NCBI GenBank assembly: GCA_900549015.1 | Contig: URMH01000018.1 | Span: 1 to 53,524, forward strand | Direction of reading: 5' to 3' | Source of the DNA: an uncultured Blautia sp. | GTDB taxonomy: Bacteria; Bacillota; Clostridia; Lachnospirales; Lachnospiraceae | Length of the DNA: 53,524 nt | Shown: piece by piece, positions 42,970 to 51,494 of the stretch | Numbering within the stretch: the first letter of the stretch is position 1 | Layout: the number at the start of each line of letters is the position of its first letter | Made by a program: the position numbers and the translations under genes | Notes under the pieces: generated by a model | The model's database searches: none | What the model saw: the letters and a program-made list of their open reading frames with translations, nothing else | What the model was told of the DNA's origin: nothing

Positions 42970-43608
42970 ATGTTAGAGGCATCTATAGAGACTGTGCACA
43001 ATAGAAATTTATATGTATATTGTGATAATAATCCTATTGTAAGAGTTGACGGAACAGGTCAGGGGTGGATACTAGGCGCTGCTATTGGAGCAGTAACATC
43101 TGTTTGTAGTCAGGTGATTGTAGAGAAAAAGTCTTTGAGAGAAATCGATTGGTTAGAAGTTGGCTGTTCGGCTATTAGTGGGGCGGTAGATACCTTTTCT
43201 TTAAAACCGTTAGTACGAATATGTATTAATACGGCAGTGAATTTTGCAATGGAAATTTCAAACGGGAAAAAAAGTGTGGGAGATGCTTTTATAGATGCCG
43301 TAATTTCAAGTTCGACAGATGAGCTTAGAACAGATATTAAGTTCAAAGACAATATAAAAAAATATAGCGGTCATATCAAAGAAATAAACTTAACGGATAA
43401 TTCTATTGGCTGGAAATCACAAAATACGCAACGAGAATTACGTCATGGGTTACGTCAGACAGGACGGGAAGCAAAAGTTTACGCAATTACTAATTCCACG
43501 GTAGACTATGTTCAATATAAATCAGATAAGCATGCTTTTTTTCCGAAACCGACATATATAGCTTGTCAGCGCGATGCAATGGAGTATGCTAAGAGACATA
43601 GATTCTAA
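42970..43608 (+). CDS. Orphan Rhs core end with alternative toxin tip
   Basis: 212 residues from ATG 42970, but no RBS precedes it. In the same frame, codons upstream of this ATG read FICADNIN, which fits the Rhs core, so it is the 3' piece of a broken rhs gene. LEASIETVHNRNLYVYCDNN is core sequence, followed by a hydrophobic pre-toxin region (GWILGAAIGAVTSVCSQVIV and similar) and an about 80-residue tip ending in FFPKPTYIACQRDAMEYAKR. The tip's function is not recognised. It may be a silent cassette that can recombine onto the intact Rhs. Confidence 0.7.
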   Translation: MLEASIETVHNRNLYVYCDNNPIVRVDGTGQGWILGAAIGAVTSVCSQVIVEKKSLREIDWLEVGCSAISGAVDTFSLKPLVRICINTAVNFAMEISNGKKSVGDAFIDAVISSSTDELRTDIKFKDNIKKYSGHIKEINLTDNSIGWKSQNTQRELRHGLRQTGREAKVYAITNSTVDYVQYKSDKHAFFPKPTYIACQRDAMEYAKRHRF

Positions 43609-43618
43609 AAACTAAAAA

Positions 43619-43643
43619 AGAAGTACCCTGGTAGGGTACTTCT
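43619..43643 (+). terminator. Hairpin after the orphan tip
   Basis: GAAGTACCCT and AGGGTACTTC form a 10-bp stem with a tight 3-nt loop; no T-run follows. Confidence 0.45.
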
Positions 43644-43663
43644 GAATAAAAACGGGAGGGAAT

Positions 43664-45094
43664 ATGAGTAAAAGACAATCTTTTATCACATTAGAAAAGA
43701 TGTATGGAATCCTACTAATTGTAACTGGAATTTTATGGTGGGTATTCTGGTATATGAATCCATTGGAACGGCAGATTACATCGTATATATGGGTTGTAAT
43801 AGTAGGGCTGTTATATATCTTTACAGGGGGAGCAGAAATTTTACTTATGTCCCGCCCAGAGGTAAAGCCTTTAAAAAATGCAGTTCTTGTGATTCGAGGT
43901 GAAAAGAATACGGGATTTATTTTGTTTTTTCTGGCAGCATTTGCAGTTGTGATATGGATTGCAGGGCTGATAGCGGTTATGAAGTCTGAGTATCTGATGT
44001 ATTTTATAGGTGTATTTCTTGTGGAAAGTTCAATGTGCATAGTAATAAAATTTCTGTTGCAAAGGAAATTTTTCTGCATTTCGATTACGGAAGATGATAA
44101 GATGGGCATTACTCTTATATCTGGCAAAAGAAGAAAAATTAACCTTGGAGATATTTCTGCAAGTACTGTGAAAGGAAGAAGATACACTTTAAAAGATAAA
44201 AACGGAAAAGTTATATATAAGTCAGACATTTTGGAAGAACTGAGAGTGGAGAATTATGTTGTTCTTACAAATTATCTGGAAGAGAAAGGGATACAGACCG
44301 AATATCTGGGAGATTCCGGTGACAGAAGCAGATATGCAAAATATGTAAATGGTGTGTGGGTGTGGAAAAAAGAGGATAATACATGGCAAAACAGAAATAT
44401 CGAAAAAATACGTGGGGGAATTTATTTGCTTTCTGGGATTGTGGGTGTGGTAGTTATTTTAAGCTTTTTCCTTATGGATAAGGAGAACTTATCTGGGCGT
44501 CTTCTGATAGCAACTATAATGCCGGTATTGTTGTGGGGATTTATTTATATTTTTGCGTTAGATGTGTTATACTGCGGACCGCTTCCAAAAAATGTTGATT
44601 ATAAATGGTCAAAATTTCATATGGGTTTTCCCGGAATTACACTGTTTGCCAATCTTGCAGCACTTGGAATATATCTGTTTCTCAGCAGGAATACAATAGT
44701 TACAATAGACACGTTTAAATTGTTTATCATTTCTTTGTGCATTCACATGGTTGTTTTTTTTCTTTTTTTCCGGAGAACAAAAAGGGAAATGCGTACATTC
44801 AATAATTTGTTTTTTATGCTTTTCTGGACGGCGGTTATTGTGTATCCGCTGGTACACAGTGTTTGTTATGCAACAGGGCAGCGTATAGAGGATTATGAGA
44901 TAAAGCTTCTGGAGAGGGAAGTGAAGGCAGTTAAAGATGCGGACGACAGATATTTCCTTACAGTAGAATTTGAGGACGGAAAACAGAAAAAAATAGAAGT
45001 GTCAGTATATACATATTATCGTGAATATCTGAAAGATGTTTTTTATACAGAAGTGACGGAAGGATTTGCGGGGATTCGGTTTATGGATTATTAA
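43664..45094 (+). CDS. Multi-pass membrane protein: PH-like domain plus module A
   Basis: 476 residues. The N-terminal half (1-220) has about four helices and a cytoplasmic beta-rich segment (KRKINLGDISASTVKGRRYT) that resembles a bacterial PH-like domain. The second half (about 226-476), called module A here, has EDNTWQNRNIEKIRGGIYLL, a run of helices, FHMGFPGITLFANLAALGIY, and a soluble end DADDRYFLTVEFEDGKQKK. Module A recurs as the first half of the protein at 49738-51474. RBS GGGAGGG. Function unknown; it could be an immunity protein for a membrane-acting tip. Confidence 0.8.
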   Translation: MSKRQSFITLEKMYGILLIVTGILWWVFWYMNPLERQITSYIWVVIVGLLYIFTGGAEILLMSRPEVKPLKNAVLVIRGEKNTGFILFFLAAFAVVIWIAGLIAVMKSEYLMYFIGVFLVESSMCIVIKFLLQRKFFCISITEDDKMGITLISGKRRKINLGDISASTVKGRRYTLKDKNGKVIYKSDILEELRVENYVVLTNYLEEKGIQTEYLGDSGDRSRYAKYVNGVWVWKKEDNTWQNRNIEKIRGGIYLLSGIVGVVVILSFFLMDKENLSGRLLIATIMPVLLWGFIYIFALDVLYCGPLPKNVDYKWSKFHMGFPGITLFANLAALGIYLFLSRNTIVTIDTFKLFIISLCIHMVVFFLFFRRTKREMRTFNNLFFMLFWTAVIVYPLVHSVCYATGQRIEDYEIKLLEREVKAVKDADDRYFLTVEFEDGKQKKIEVSVYTYYREYLKDVFYTEVTEGFAGIRFMDY

Positions 45095-45145
45095 AATTAC
45101 TGTACAGTGAACGAAAGAAAAAAGAGGGGAAAGCGGGAGACTGAA

Positions 45146-46177
45146 ATGAAGCATAGAGCAACATTGACAGTTATATTTGGAGTGATAGCAGTTGCATGTT
45201 TTTTCTTTGTGACCGAATTAAATGGCTCATCATATGAAGTGATGGGATTTACTTTCTTTGGGAGCATTATGTTAATATGGGCAAATTTTGTGGCAGGGGA
45301 ATCATGGCTTACGGAAAAGGGACTGGATGTGGGGCTATATCCGGATTCCAGAAATCCGTTGTATTTGCAGGGATTCTTTCGGAAATATTCATGGGAGAAT
45401 CCAAAAGAAAGCATTTTTTCCGGGTTAAAAGGCTGCTATTTCTATCAGGTGCACAGAGTGATTCAGGCAGTCGCTCTTTTATTATATGGGATTTATAACC
45501 ATTATATATTTGGTGGAAAAGAAAATAAAATTGTTCTCAGCATTTTTGCAGTGTGGGTGATTTCAAACTTTGTGGTGGAAGCTGTAGTAAAGGCGCGATA
45601 TGTTTCTTTGTTAAGGAGTGAGCGTCCGGGTAAAAAATATTATCCTTTTCAATACCGGAAATGTACAGAAGCATTTAATGAAAAACCATCTGAATATATC
45701 TGCTCTCCGGAAAATCTGAAACATATGCAGGAATTTTTTCGGGAAGAAATTTTGAATGGAACTATGAAGCGTTCAAAGATTATTCCGGTAGATGAGAAAA
45801 CTTCAGTATGTTTTTATTATACGGAACAAGGAAATACAGCCGTTGTGTATGTAAAGGTTCGTACAGACAGCATAAAAAAAGAAAAGCTGCCAGAGCTTGA
45901 CCGTATGTTTCAAGAATTTGCAGAAGACCATATACAGGACAAAGCACAGGAAAAAGAGTGGTACTGTATGCCGGTTCTTATAGCGGATACGTCCTCAGAA
46001 TGCTTTCTGGATTTGATGGAAAAATCCATTTTTCAGGGAGAAAAGAAATATCGGCTTCCTGTGGGAATCTGTCTCAGGGAGAGAAAGATTTATATTCCAA
46101 ACCAAAAGGAACTTTATAAAATGGATAAGTATCAGTTTCTGGAAGAGAGGGCAAAAGATATTTTGGGATTAAAGTAA
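45146..46177 (+). CDS. Membrane protein, module B, copy 1
   Basis: 343 residues from ATG 45146 (RBS GGGAG); a GTG at 45107 lacks one. About four helices in the first 170 residues, then a soluble C-terminal domain of about 190. Conserved landmarks are RNPLYLQGFFRKYSW, SGLKGCYF, KKYYPFQYRKCTEAF, VDEKTSVCFYYTEQ, EWYCMPVLIAD and KYRLPVGICLRERKIYIPNQ. It is paralogous to the next gene and to the second half of 49738-51474. Function unknown. Confidence 0.8.
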   Translation: MKHRATLTVIFGVIAVACFFFVTELNGSSYEVMGFTFFGSIMLIWANFVAGESWLTEKGLDVGLYPDSRNPLYLQGFFRKYSWENPKESIFSGLKGCYFYQVHRVIQAVALLLYGIYNHYIFGGKENKIVLSIFAVWVISNFVVEAVVKARYVSLLRSERPGKKYYPFQYRKCTEAFNEKPSEYICSPENLKHMQEFFREEILNGTMKRSKIIPVDEKTSVCFYYTEQGNTAVVYVKVRTDSIKKEKLPELDRMFQEFAEDHIQDKAQEKEWYCMPVLIADTSSECFLDLMEKSIFQGEKKYRLPVGICLRERKIYIPNQKELYKMDKYQFLEERAKDILGLK

Positions 46178-46190
46178 TGGAGAGTGCGGA

Positions 46191-47129
46191 ATGGGGAAAG
46201 TATACTTCTTATTGCTGTTTTTCGCTGTATTCGGGATTTTTTTAGGGGAAAGAGGCGTAAATAACCGTCTGCGGGTCAGAGGGGCAGACGCAGGAGATTA
46301 TAAAGATGCGAGGAATCCACTGTACAGATTGGGATATTTCAGAAAGTATTCCTGGCAGGGTTCCGGAAAAACGATTTTATCAGGGATTAAAGGGCTGTAT
46401 TTTTGCGAACTTATGGCAGCAGCCCAGGTTGTTTCTATTATTTTATGCGGATATTATTACAGGGAAAGATACAGGTTTTGGGAAAGCAGGATATTGACGG
46501 CGATTGGAGCCTGGATTCTGGTAAATATGCTGGTATATTATGGCTTTCGCTATAAATACGGCAATATTTTAAAAAACGAGGGGAAAGATAAAAAGTATTA
46601 TCCTTTCCGATATAAAAAGTGTGCGGAGTTTTTTGAAGAAGAGCCGTCTGTGTTTTCCTGTACAAAGGAAAATGTAAAGGAAATGCTCTCATTTTTCAGA
46701 CAGGAAACATATAAGGGAGAGTTTTCCCATCCAAAGGTGATTACCATTGATGAAAATACAAGTGTCTGCTTCTATTATAAAGAAGAGAGTGAGGCTGTAA
46801 AAATATACGTGTTAGTTTGTACAGACGAGTTAGTAAAAGAACATCTTTCTGAGCTGGACGGAGTATTTCAGGAATTTCTGGAGGGATATATGGTCGGAAA
46901 TATGGTTTCGGAAGAATGGTACTGTAATCTGATCTTTGTGGTAGGGCGTATGTCGGAATGTCTGAAAGAAATGGTGACAAAATCCATAATTCAGTTGGAA
47001 AAAAGGTACCGTCTGCCTGTAGCCGTGTGTCTGGAAGAAGAGAAAATATATATGCCGAACCAGAAGGATTTATATGGAAAAGAAAAATTTAAAAGGATGA
47101 AAAGGGAGATAAAAGGAATTTTGGAGTAG
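46191..47129 (+). CDS. Membrane protein, module B, copy 2
   Basis: 312 residues, 13 nt after copy 1. It shares with copy 1 ARNPLYRLGYFRKYSW, SGIKGLYF, KKYYPFRYKKCAEFF, IDENTSVCFYYKEE and RYRLPVAVCLEEEKIYMPNQ. It has fewer N-terminal helices than copy 1. The two share a plan but have diverged widely, more like separate-specificity paralogs than a recent duplication. RBS TGGAGAG. Confidence 0.8.
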   Translation: MGKVYFLLLFFAVFGIFLGERGVNNRLRVRGADAGDYKDARNPLYRLGYFRKYSWQGSGKTILSGIKGLYFCELMAAAQVVSIILCGYYYRERYRFWESRILTAIGAWILVNMLVYYGFRYKYGNILKNEGKDKKYYPFRYKKCAEFFEEEPSVFSCTKENVKEMLSFFRQETYKGEFSHPKVITIDENTSVCFYYKEESEAVKIYVLVCTDELVKEHLSELDGVFQEFLEGYMVGNMVSEEWYCNLIFVVGRMSECLKEMVTKSIIQLEKRYRLPVAVCLEEEKIYMPNQKDLYGKEKFKRMKREIKGILE

Positions 47130-47155
47130 AAAAATGAGTTCAGGGAGGTGTATGA

Positions 47156-47560
47156 ATGGACGAAGATATTATTGAAAAAATGGTAGATACATTGTTTGCG
47201 AAAAAGTGGAGAAAACGGGCAAAATATGATTTTACTTCAAGGAAACGGAGAGAGACAGCGTTTTTTCGATATAATAGCGGAGAGTATTTAGATAATGCAG
47301 CTATAAAATATAATGTTACAAAACTAAGTGAAGAAGAAATATATTCTCTTGTACAGAAGGAAGGTGGAGAACAAAAATGTTTTGTTATTATGTGTTTAAA
47401 AAATGGGATTTACGATTCTCTAAAAGGAATAAATGAGGTGATGAAAGATGGAATGGGAGGAATTATTTATTTTGGGAATGGCGTAGGATATTTTCAGGGA
47501 GAACAATATATTGGTCCGCCTGACAGATATATTTTAGTGAAAAAGCAGAGGAATGGATAA
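47156..47560 (+). CDS. Hypothetical protein, 134 residues
   Basis: The start at 47156 is supported by GGGAGG at 7 nt; an ATG at 47152 is out of frame. A charged N-terminal half (LFAKKWRKRAKYDFTSRKRR) is followed by a possible alpha/beta segment and a glycine-rich end (GGIIYFGNGVGYFQGEQYIG). No membrane segment. Not recognised; its place in the array suggests an immunity or accessory protein. Confidence 0.65.
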   Translation: MDEDIIEKMVDTLFAKKWRKRAKYDFTSRKRRETAFFRYNSGEYLDNAAIKYNVTKLSEEEIYSLVQKEGGEQKCFVIMCLKNGIYDSLKGINEVMKDGMGGIIYFGNGVGYFQGEQYIGPPDRYILVKKQRNG

Positions 47561-47597
47561 CGGGAATTGTAATTTAGCGTCATATGAGGAGAAATGA

Positions 47598-47681
47598 ATG
47601 ATAAAAAATTCATGGAAACCACTTTCTCAATTGAAAAAAGATGAAAAGGTAGAAAATATAACAGAAGGCAGAGAGGAATGA
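47598..47681 (+). CDS. 27-residue coupled ORF before the LRR gene
   Basis: MIKNSWKPLSQLKKDEKVEN begins this short frame, preceded by GAGGAGA. Its TGA overlaps the ATG of the next gene (ATGA at 47678). It may be a leader peptide that couples translation, or the start of a decayed gene. Confidence 0.4.
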   Translation: MIKNSWKPLSQLKKDEKVENITEGREE

Positions 47682-48745
47682 GGGAAGGTATGATTAGTGG
47701 ATATTGTGATTGGGAGATGACGAGAGGCAAGTTTCACTTTTCTAAAGGTGCTTTTAATACTTTGGGAAATTTGATTATTCGAGAAAATGAGTGGACAGAT
47801 CAGTTTGGAAGAAATTGGCGTAATCCTGTGCGCTCGGTAACTGAGTATGTTCGATATATAAATGAAAATCAGATTCAGTCGGCAGATATATACATGAAAG
47901 ACCTTTCTTTTTTGAAAGAATGTCCATCTCTTACAAGACTTTCTATTTATTCTCCCGTTGGATTTGAAGAAAAAATAGATTATACACCTTTGTATGAATT
48001 ACCTGTGATAGAAGAATTAAGTTGTCCTCCGACAATAGATACAGAATCAGAAGAATATTGTGAGATTGATTATTCGAAGATTCACGGATTGGTCAGTTTA
48101 TCTCTTTATATGAGAAAGGGAATGAAGAATTTTAAAGATATTCCTACTTTGAAATCTTTATGGGCATCTAAATTCAAGGGGAAAAACAGAGATTTAGCAG
48201 ATTTATTTACAGCGCCTCATCTGGATTGTCTCTGGTTAATCTGCTGTGGAGTGAAATCTCTGAAAGGAATTGAAGTATCATCTGATATAGAAGAGGTACG
48301 ACTGGATTATTGCAGATCATTGGAAGATATTTCAGCGTTGGAATCTGCAAAAACAACATTAAGGAATCTCAGGATAGATGCCTGCGGAAAGATTAAAGAT
48401 TTTTCCGTGTTGGAAAAGCTTGAAAATCTGGAAGTTTTGGTTTTGCACGGAAATAATTCGATTCCCAATCTGAATTTTTTGAAAAAGCTTCCCAATCTTC
48501 AATATTTCAGTATTACTATGAATGTGGAAGATGGAGACTTAACGCCGTGTCTCAACGTTCCATTTATGGGATATGTGCGGAACAGAAGGCATTACAATTT
48601 GAAAAACGAGGATTTTCCCTCTCATGGAGGATACCGCCAGAAAATAAGATGCCCGGAATCAGAGCTTTGGAGAAAATGGTCGTATATATGTGAGCCGGAA
48701 TTTTATTGGGAGATTTATAATAGAAAAATGCTTGAAAATAAATGA
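47678..48745 (+). CDS. Leucine-rich-repeat protein, likely immunity or adaptor
   Basis: 355 residues (ATG 47690 with GAGGGAAGG is an alternative). Irregular leucine-rich repeats run from about residue 70 to 290: DLSFLKECPSLTRLSIYSPV, IHGLVSLSLYM, CRSLEDISALE, LRNLRIDACGKI, VLEKLENLEVLVLHGNNSIP and FLKKLPNLQYFSI. There is no signal peptide, so it is cytoplasmic. LRR proteins are found among immunity genes of polymorphic-toxin loci; the partner is unknown. Confidence 0.8.
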   Translation: MREGMISGYCDWEMTRGKFHFSKGAFNTLGNLIIRENEWTDQFGRNWRNPVRSVTEYVRYINENQIQSADIYMKDLSFLKECPSLTRLSIYSPVGFEEKIDYTPLYELPVIEELSCPPTIDTESEEYCEIDYSKIHGLVSLSLYMRKGMKNFKDIPTLKSLWASKFKGKNRDLADLFTAPHLDCLWLICCGVKSLKGIEVSSDIEEVRLDYCRSLEDISALESAKTTLRNLRIDACGKIKDFSVLEKLENLEVLVLHGNNSIPNLNFLKKLPNLQYFSITMNVEDGDLTPCLNVPFMGYVRNRRHYNLKNEDFPSHGGYRQKIRCPESELWRKWSYICEPEFYWEIYNRKMLENK

Positions 48746-48761
48746 TTTTAGGAGGTGCAAG

Positions 48762-49199
48762 ATGGAGTTTACTTATGAAAACAGAAAAGAAATAGAAAAC
48801 CAGTATATACATGACAGTAAGTTTACAGGCTTTGAGTATGATTATGATAAAAGAGAAATCAGGCTTTTTTGTGATTACTACTTTTTGGATAACTACCATC
48901 CAAATGAAAGAAACCGCCTGTTTTTCAGAAATGTTATATTTTGCGAGATGCAAAGCTGTGAATTTTGGGGCATGGGAAATGCTATTAATGGAATATGGGT
49001 AGAAGAAAATACAGAACAGATACAAGAGTTAATGAAAAAATTTGAAGAAAGTAAACAACCGGGTGATATATGTCGTCTGGTAAATGGAACAAAATATCTG
49101 GAAATAGGACTGCTGCTTAATTCAGGAGATACCATGTTGATCATCTGCGAAAGCTTGTGCTGGGAGAAGGAGAGCCTGGATAAAAAAATTGCGGATTAA
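48762..49199 (+). CDS. Small immunity-like protein, 145 residues
   Basis: Start at 48762 after GGAGGTG. MEFTYENRKEIENQYIHDSK opens it; HDS followed by a beta-rich stretch loosely echoes the FHDSC motif of the immunity family at 42145 and 51495, but overall similarity is weak. Acidic, no membrane helices. It follows the LRR gene by 16 nt. Confidence 0.65.
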   Translation: MEFTYENRKEIENQYIHDSKFTGFEYDYDKREIRLFCDYYFLDNYHPNERNRLFFRNVIFCEMQSCEFWGMGNAINGIWVEENTEQIQELMKKFEESKQPGDICRLVNGTKYLEIGLLLNSGDTMLIICESLCWEKESLDKKIAD

Positions 49200-49222
49200 A
49201 AAAATAATATATGGAGAAGGCT

Positions 49223-49714
49223 ATGTATCATATATGGACTTTGGATAATTGGGAAAAAAAGATTGATATAACAGATAAAAAACATAGAACAGGTTTGCGG
49301 TTGAGGTTTGATAAGGAGGTTGACAATGAAGTGCGCAGAGCTTGTAAAGAGTTTGCTGCATTTTTGAGAAAAGAATATTTTTTTCCAATAAGAGTTGTTG
49401 TTTATGTGAAAAGAACCCGAAGAATTTTGTCTATAGATGGAGAAGCTGTGGTTGGAACTTTTTGGAGAGTAGATGATGATTATGATATAGAACCGCACAT
49501 ACGTCTTGCGGCTGGAGATTACGGGGAATTATATAAAAGATGGGGGAAAGACAGAGCTCTGACTTCTATATTACTGACTTTTGCTCATGAATTAACACAT
49601 TATTTTCAGTGGATTAATGAGTTACATTTAACGCAAATTGGAGCAGAACGTCAGGCAACAGTATATGCAAGATATATATTAGATGAGTATGCAGAAACAA
49701 GGGAACATCCATGA
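49223..49714 (+). CDS. HExxH-motif protein (possible gluzincin-type peptidase)
   Basis: 163 residues from ATG 49223 (RBS GGAGAAGG; ATG 49211 is an alternative). The segment ILLTFAHELTHYFQWINELH holds the zinc motif H122-E-x-x-H126, and E142 in IGAERQATVYARYI is a good third ligand. No signal peptide. It could be an intracellular peptidase acting on the toxin, or a SprT-like domain. Its presence in an immunity array is unusual. Confidence 0.75.
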   Translation: MYHIWTLDNWEKKIDITDKKHRTGLRLRFDKEVDNEVRRACKEFAAFLRKEYFFPIRVVVYVKRTRRILSIDGEAVVGTFWRVDDDYDIEPHIRLAAGDYGELYKRWGKDRALTSILLTFAHELTHYFQWINELHLTQIGAERQATVYARYILDEYAETREHP

Positions 49715-49737
49715 CATGAGGCGGAGGAAAATCTGAG

Positions 49738-51474
49738 ATGGATAAAAATGTAAAGTACGTAAAGGATGTCTGGAAATGGAAAGAGGAAGATAATACGTGG
49801 CAGAACAGAAATATTAAAAGAATAAGCCGGGGGATTTATCTGATTTCCGGAATGATACTTGCAGCGGCGTGCATAAGTGCTTTCAGGATTCATACAATGC
49901 CGGTTTCCGTCTGGCTTTTGGTAATTACAGTTCTGCCGTTATTTCTCTGGGGGTATGTTTTTATTTTTGGACTGGACGTAGTATATTGTGCACGGATTCC
50001 GAAAAATGCAGATTCTCAGTGGAGAAAATTTCATATGCGTTTTCCGGCGTTTGCAATGCTCGCGCAGATTGTGGTATTTGGTCTGTACATTTTTCTGGGG
50101 AAAAACAGAGCGGTTACGGTAGATACTTTTAAATTGTTTATCCTTTCTTTTTGTATTCATGTAGTTGTGTTTTTTCTATTTTTAGTGCGGACAGGGAAAA
50201 AGATGCGGACATTAGATAACCTGTTTTTTATATTTCTCTGGACAGGAATTATGATATATCCGTTTGTACATAGTGTTTGTTATGCAGCGGGACAGCCGAT
50301 GGAAAATTATGAAGCAAGGCTTGCAGATACAGAAGTGGCTGGAAATAAAGAAGCGGATGACAGGTATTATTTTACAGTGGAATTTGAAGACGGAAAACAG
50401 AAAGAAATAGAAGTGTCCGGATATACTTACTACAGTAATTATATGAATGATGTTTTTTATGTGGACAAGGCGGAATCTTTTGCGGGAATACGTTTTATTG
50501 ACTGGCAGGGAAAAGAAACTCCCGTACTTTTTACCGGGTTTTTCATGGCTGCGTTCCTGGGATGTATTGTTTCACTGGTGCAGTGGTCCGGGAACAGAAG
50601 AGGAGGAAATACACGTATTGGCTATGAAATGGAATTGCTTGAGGAGAGAAGAGAAAAATCCAATCCGTTTTTTAACAGAAATAAACTCAGAAAAAAAGAA
50701 ATACGGCATACCGGATTATCAGATATAAAAGGAATATATTTCTGTCAGATGCAGGGGTTGTTTCAAGTGGGCGTACTTGTTCTGTATGGTGCTTTCAGTC
50801 TGTTTACCAGAGGGACACGTTATCGAAATATAGAAAAAATTCTGATAGTCTGGATTGTGGCGGGAATCATAATTCGAATGGGTGTAGAGTGTTATTATGG
50901 TATTTTTGTAAAAAATGAAATGGTACCGGGGCGTTTTTCCAAGTATCCGTGGAAGCCGTTTACGTATACAGGAGCGCAAAGGCTTGGCGCAATGCCTGTA
51001 ACGGATATGTACAGTGAAAAAGAGGAGTTGTTTCACCATTTTATGAAGTCCTGCAAAAAACAGGCGTATAAATTCTGGAATTTTTATCATCTTCAGGAGG
51101 AAGAGGATACTTGTTTTTGGGTAAGAGAAGGAAACGGACTGGATATTTTTTCATGTTTTTATGTACGGGAGCTGGAAGATGAGCATATGAAAAAAATGAA
51201 TCGGATTTTTCGGAAATTTATGGAGGAATACCTGGGAAATCCGGTAACAAAAATGTCGATATATTTTACCTTTATCATATGCGTGGAGAAAGAAAATGCC
51301 TGTTTTCACAGAATGATAAATAAAGCAGTTATTCAGGGAAATGGAAGATACCGGCTGCCTGTAGGAGTCGTTTTGGAGGAAAAAGAAGTCCTGATTAGTC
51401 CGCAGATTTCAGGAAAAGGTATCAGGGAGTATAACAAAATGAAAAGAGAGTTTAGAGAAATGATAAAGAGATAG
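49738..51474 (+). CDS. Fusion membrane protein: module A + module B
   Basis: 578 residues. Residues 1-260 match the second half of the protein at 43664: EEDNTWQNRNIKRISRGIYL, VTVDTFKLFILSFCIHVVVF, MRTLDNLFFIFLWTG, YPFVHSVCYAAGQ and the end DDRYYFTVEFEDGKQKEIEV. After two more helices, residues about 295-578 match module B of 45146 and 46191: SDIKGIYFCQMQGLF, WKPFTYTGAQRLG and GRYRLPVGVVLEEKEVLI. Three separate upstream genes thus reappear as one protein, which implies the modules act together. About eleven hydrophobic segments. Function unknown. Confidence 0.82.
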   Translation: MDKNVKYVKDVWKWKEEDNTWQNRNIKRISRGIYLISGMILAAACISAFRIHTMPVSVWLLVITVLPLFLWGYVFIFGLDVVYCARIPKNADSQWRKFHMRFPAFAMLAQIVVFGLYIFLGKNRAVTVDTFKLFILSFCIHVVVFFLFLVRTGKKMRTLDNLFFIFLWTGIMIYPFVHSVCYAAGQPMENYEARLADTEVAGNKEADDRYYFTVEFEDGKQKEIEVSGYTYYSNYMNDVFYVDKAESFAGIRFIDWQGKETPVLFTGFFMAAFLGCIVSLVQWSGNRRGGNTRIGYEMELLEERREKSNPFFNRNKLRKKEIRHTGLSDIKGIYFCQMQGLFQVGVLVLYGAFSLFTRGTRYRNIEKILIVWIVAGIIIRMGVECYYGIFVKNEMVPGRFSKYPWKPFTYTGAQRLGAMPVTDMYSEKEELFHHFMKSCKKQAYKFWNFYHLQEEEDTCFWVREGNGLDIFSCFYVRELEDEHMKKMNRIFRKFMEEYLGNPVTKMSIYFTFIICVEKENACFHRMINKAVIQGNGRYRLPVGVVLEEKEVLISPQISGKGIREYNKMKREFREMIKR

Positions 51475-51494
51475 TGGAAGCAGGAGGAATATCT

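Noticed and set aside
42970..43608. Orphan Rhs tip as an ordinary independent gene
   Set aside because: It lacks an RBS and its frame continues upstream into Rhs-core codons, so it is a fragment.
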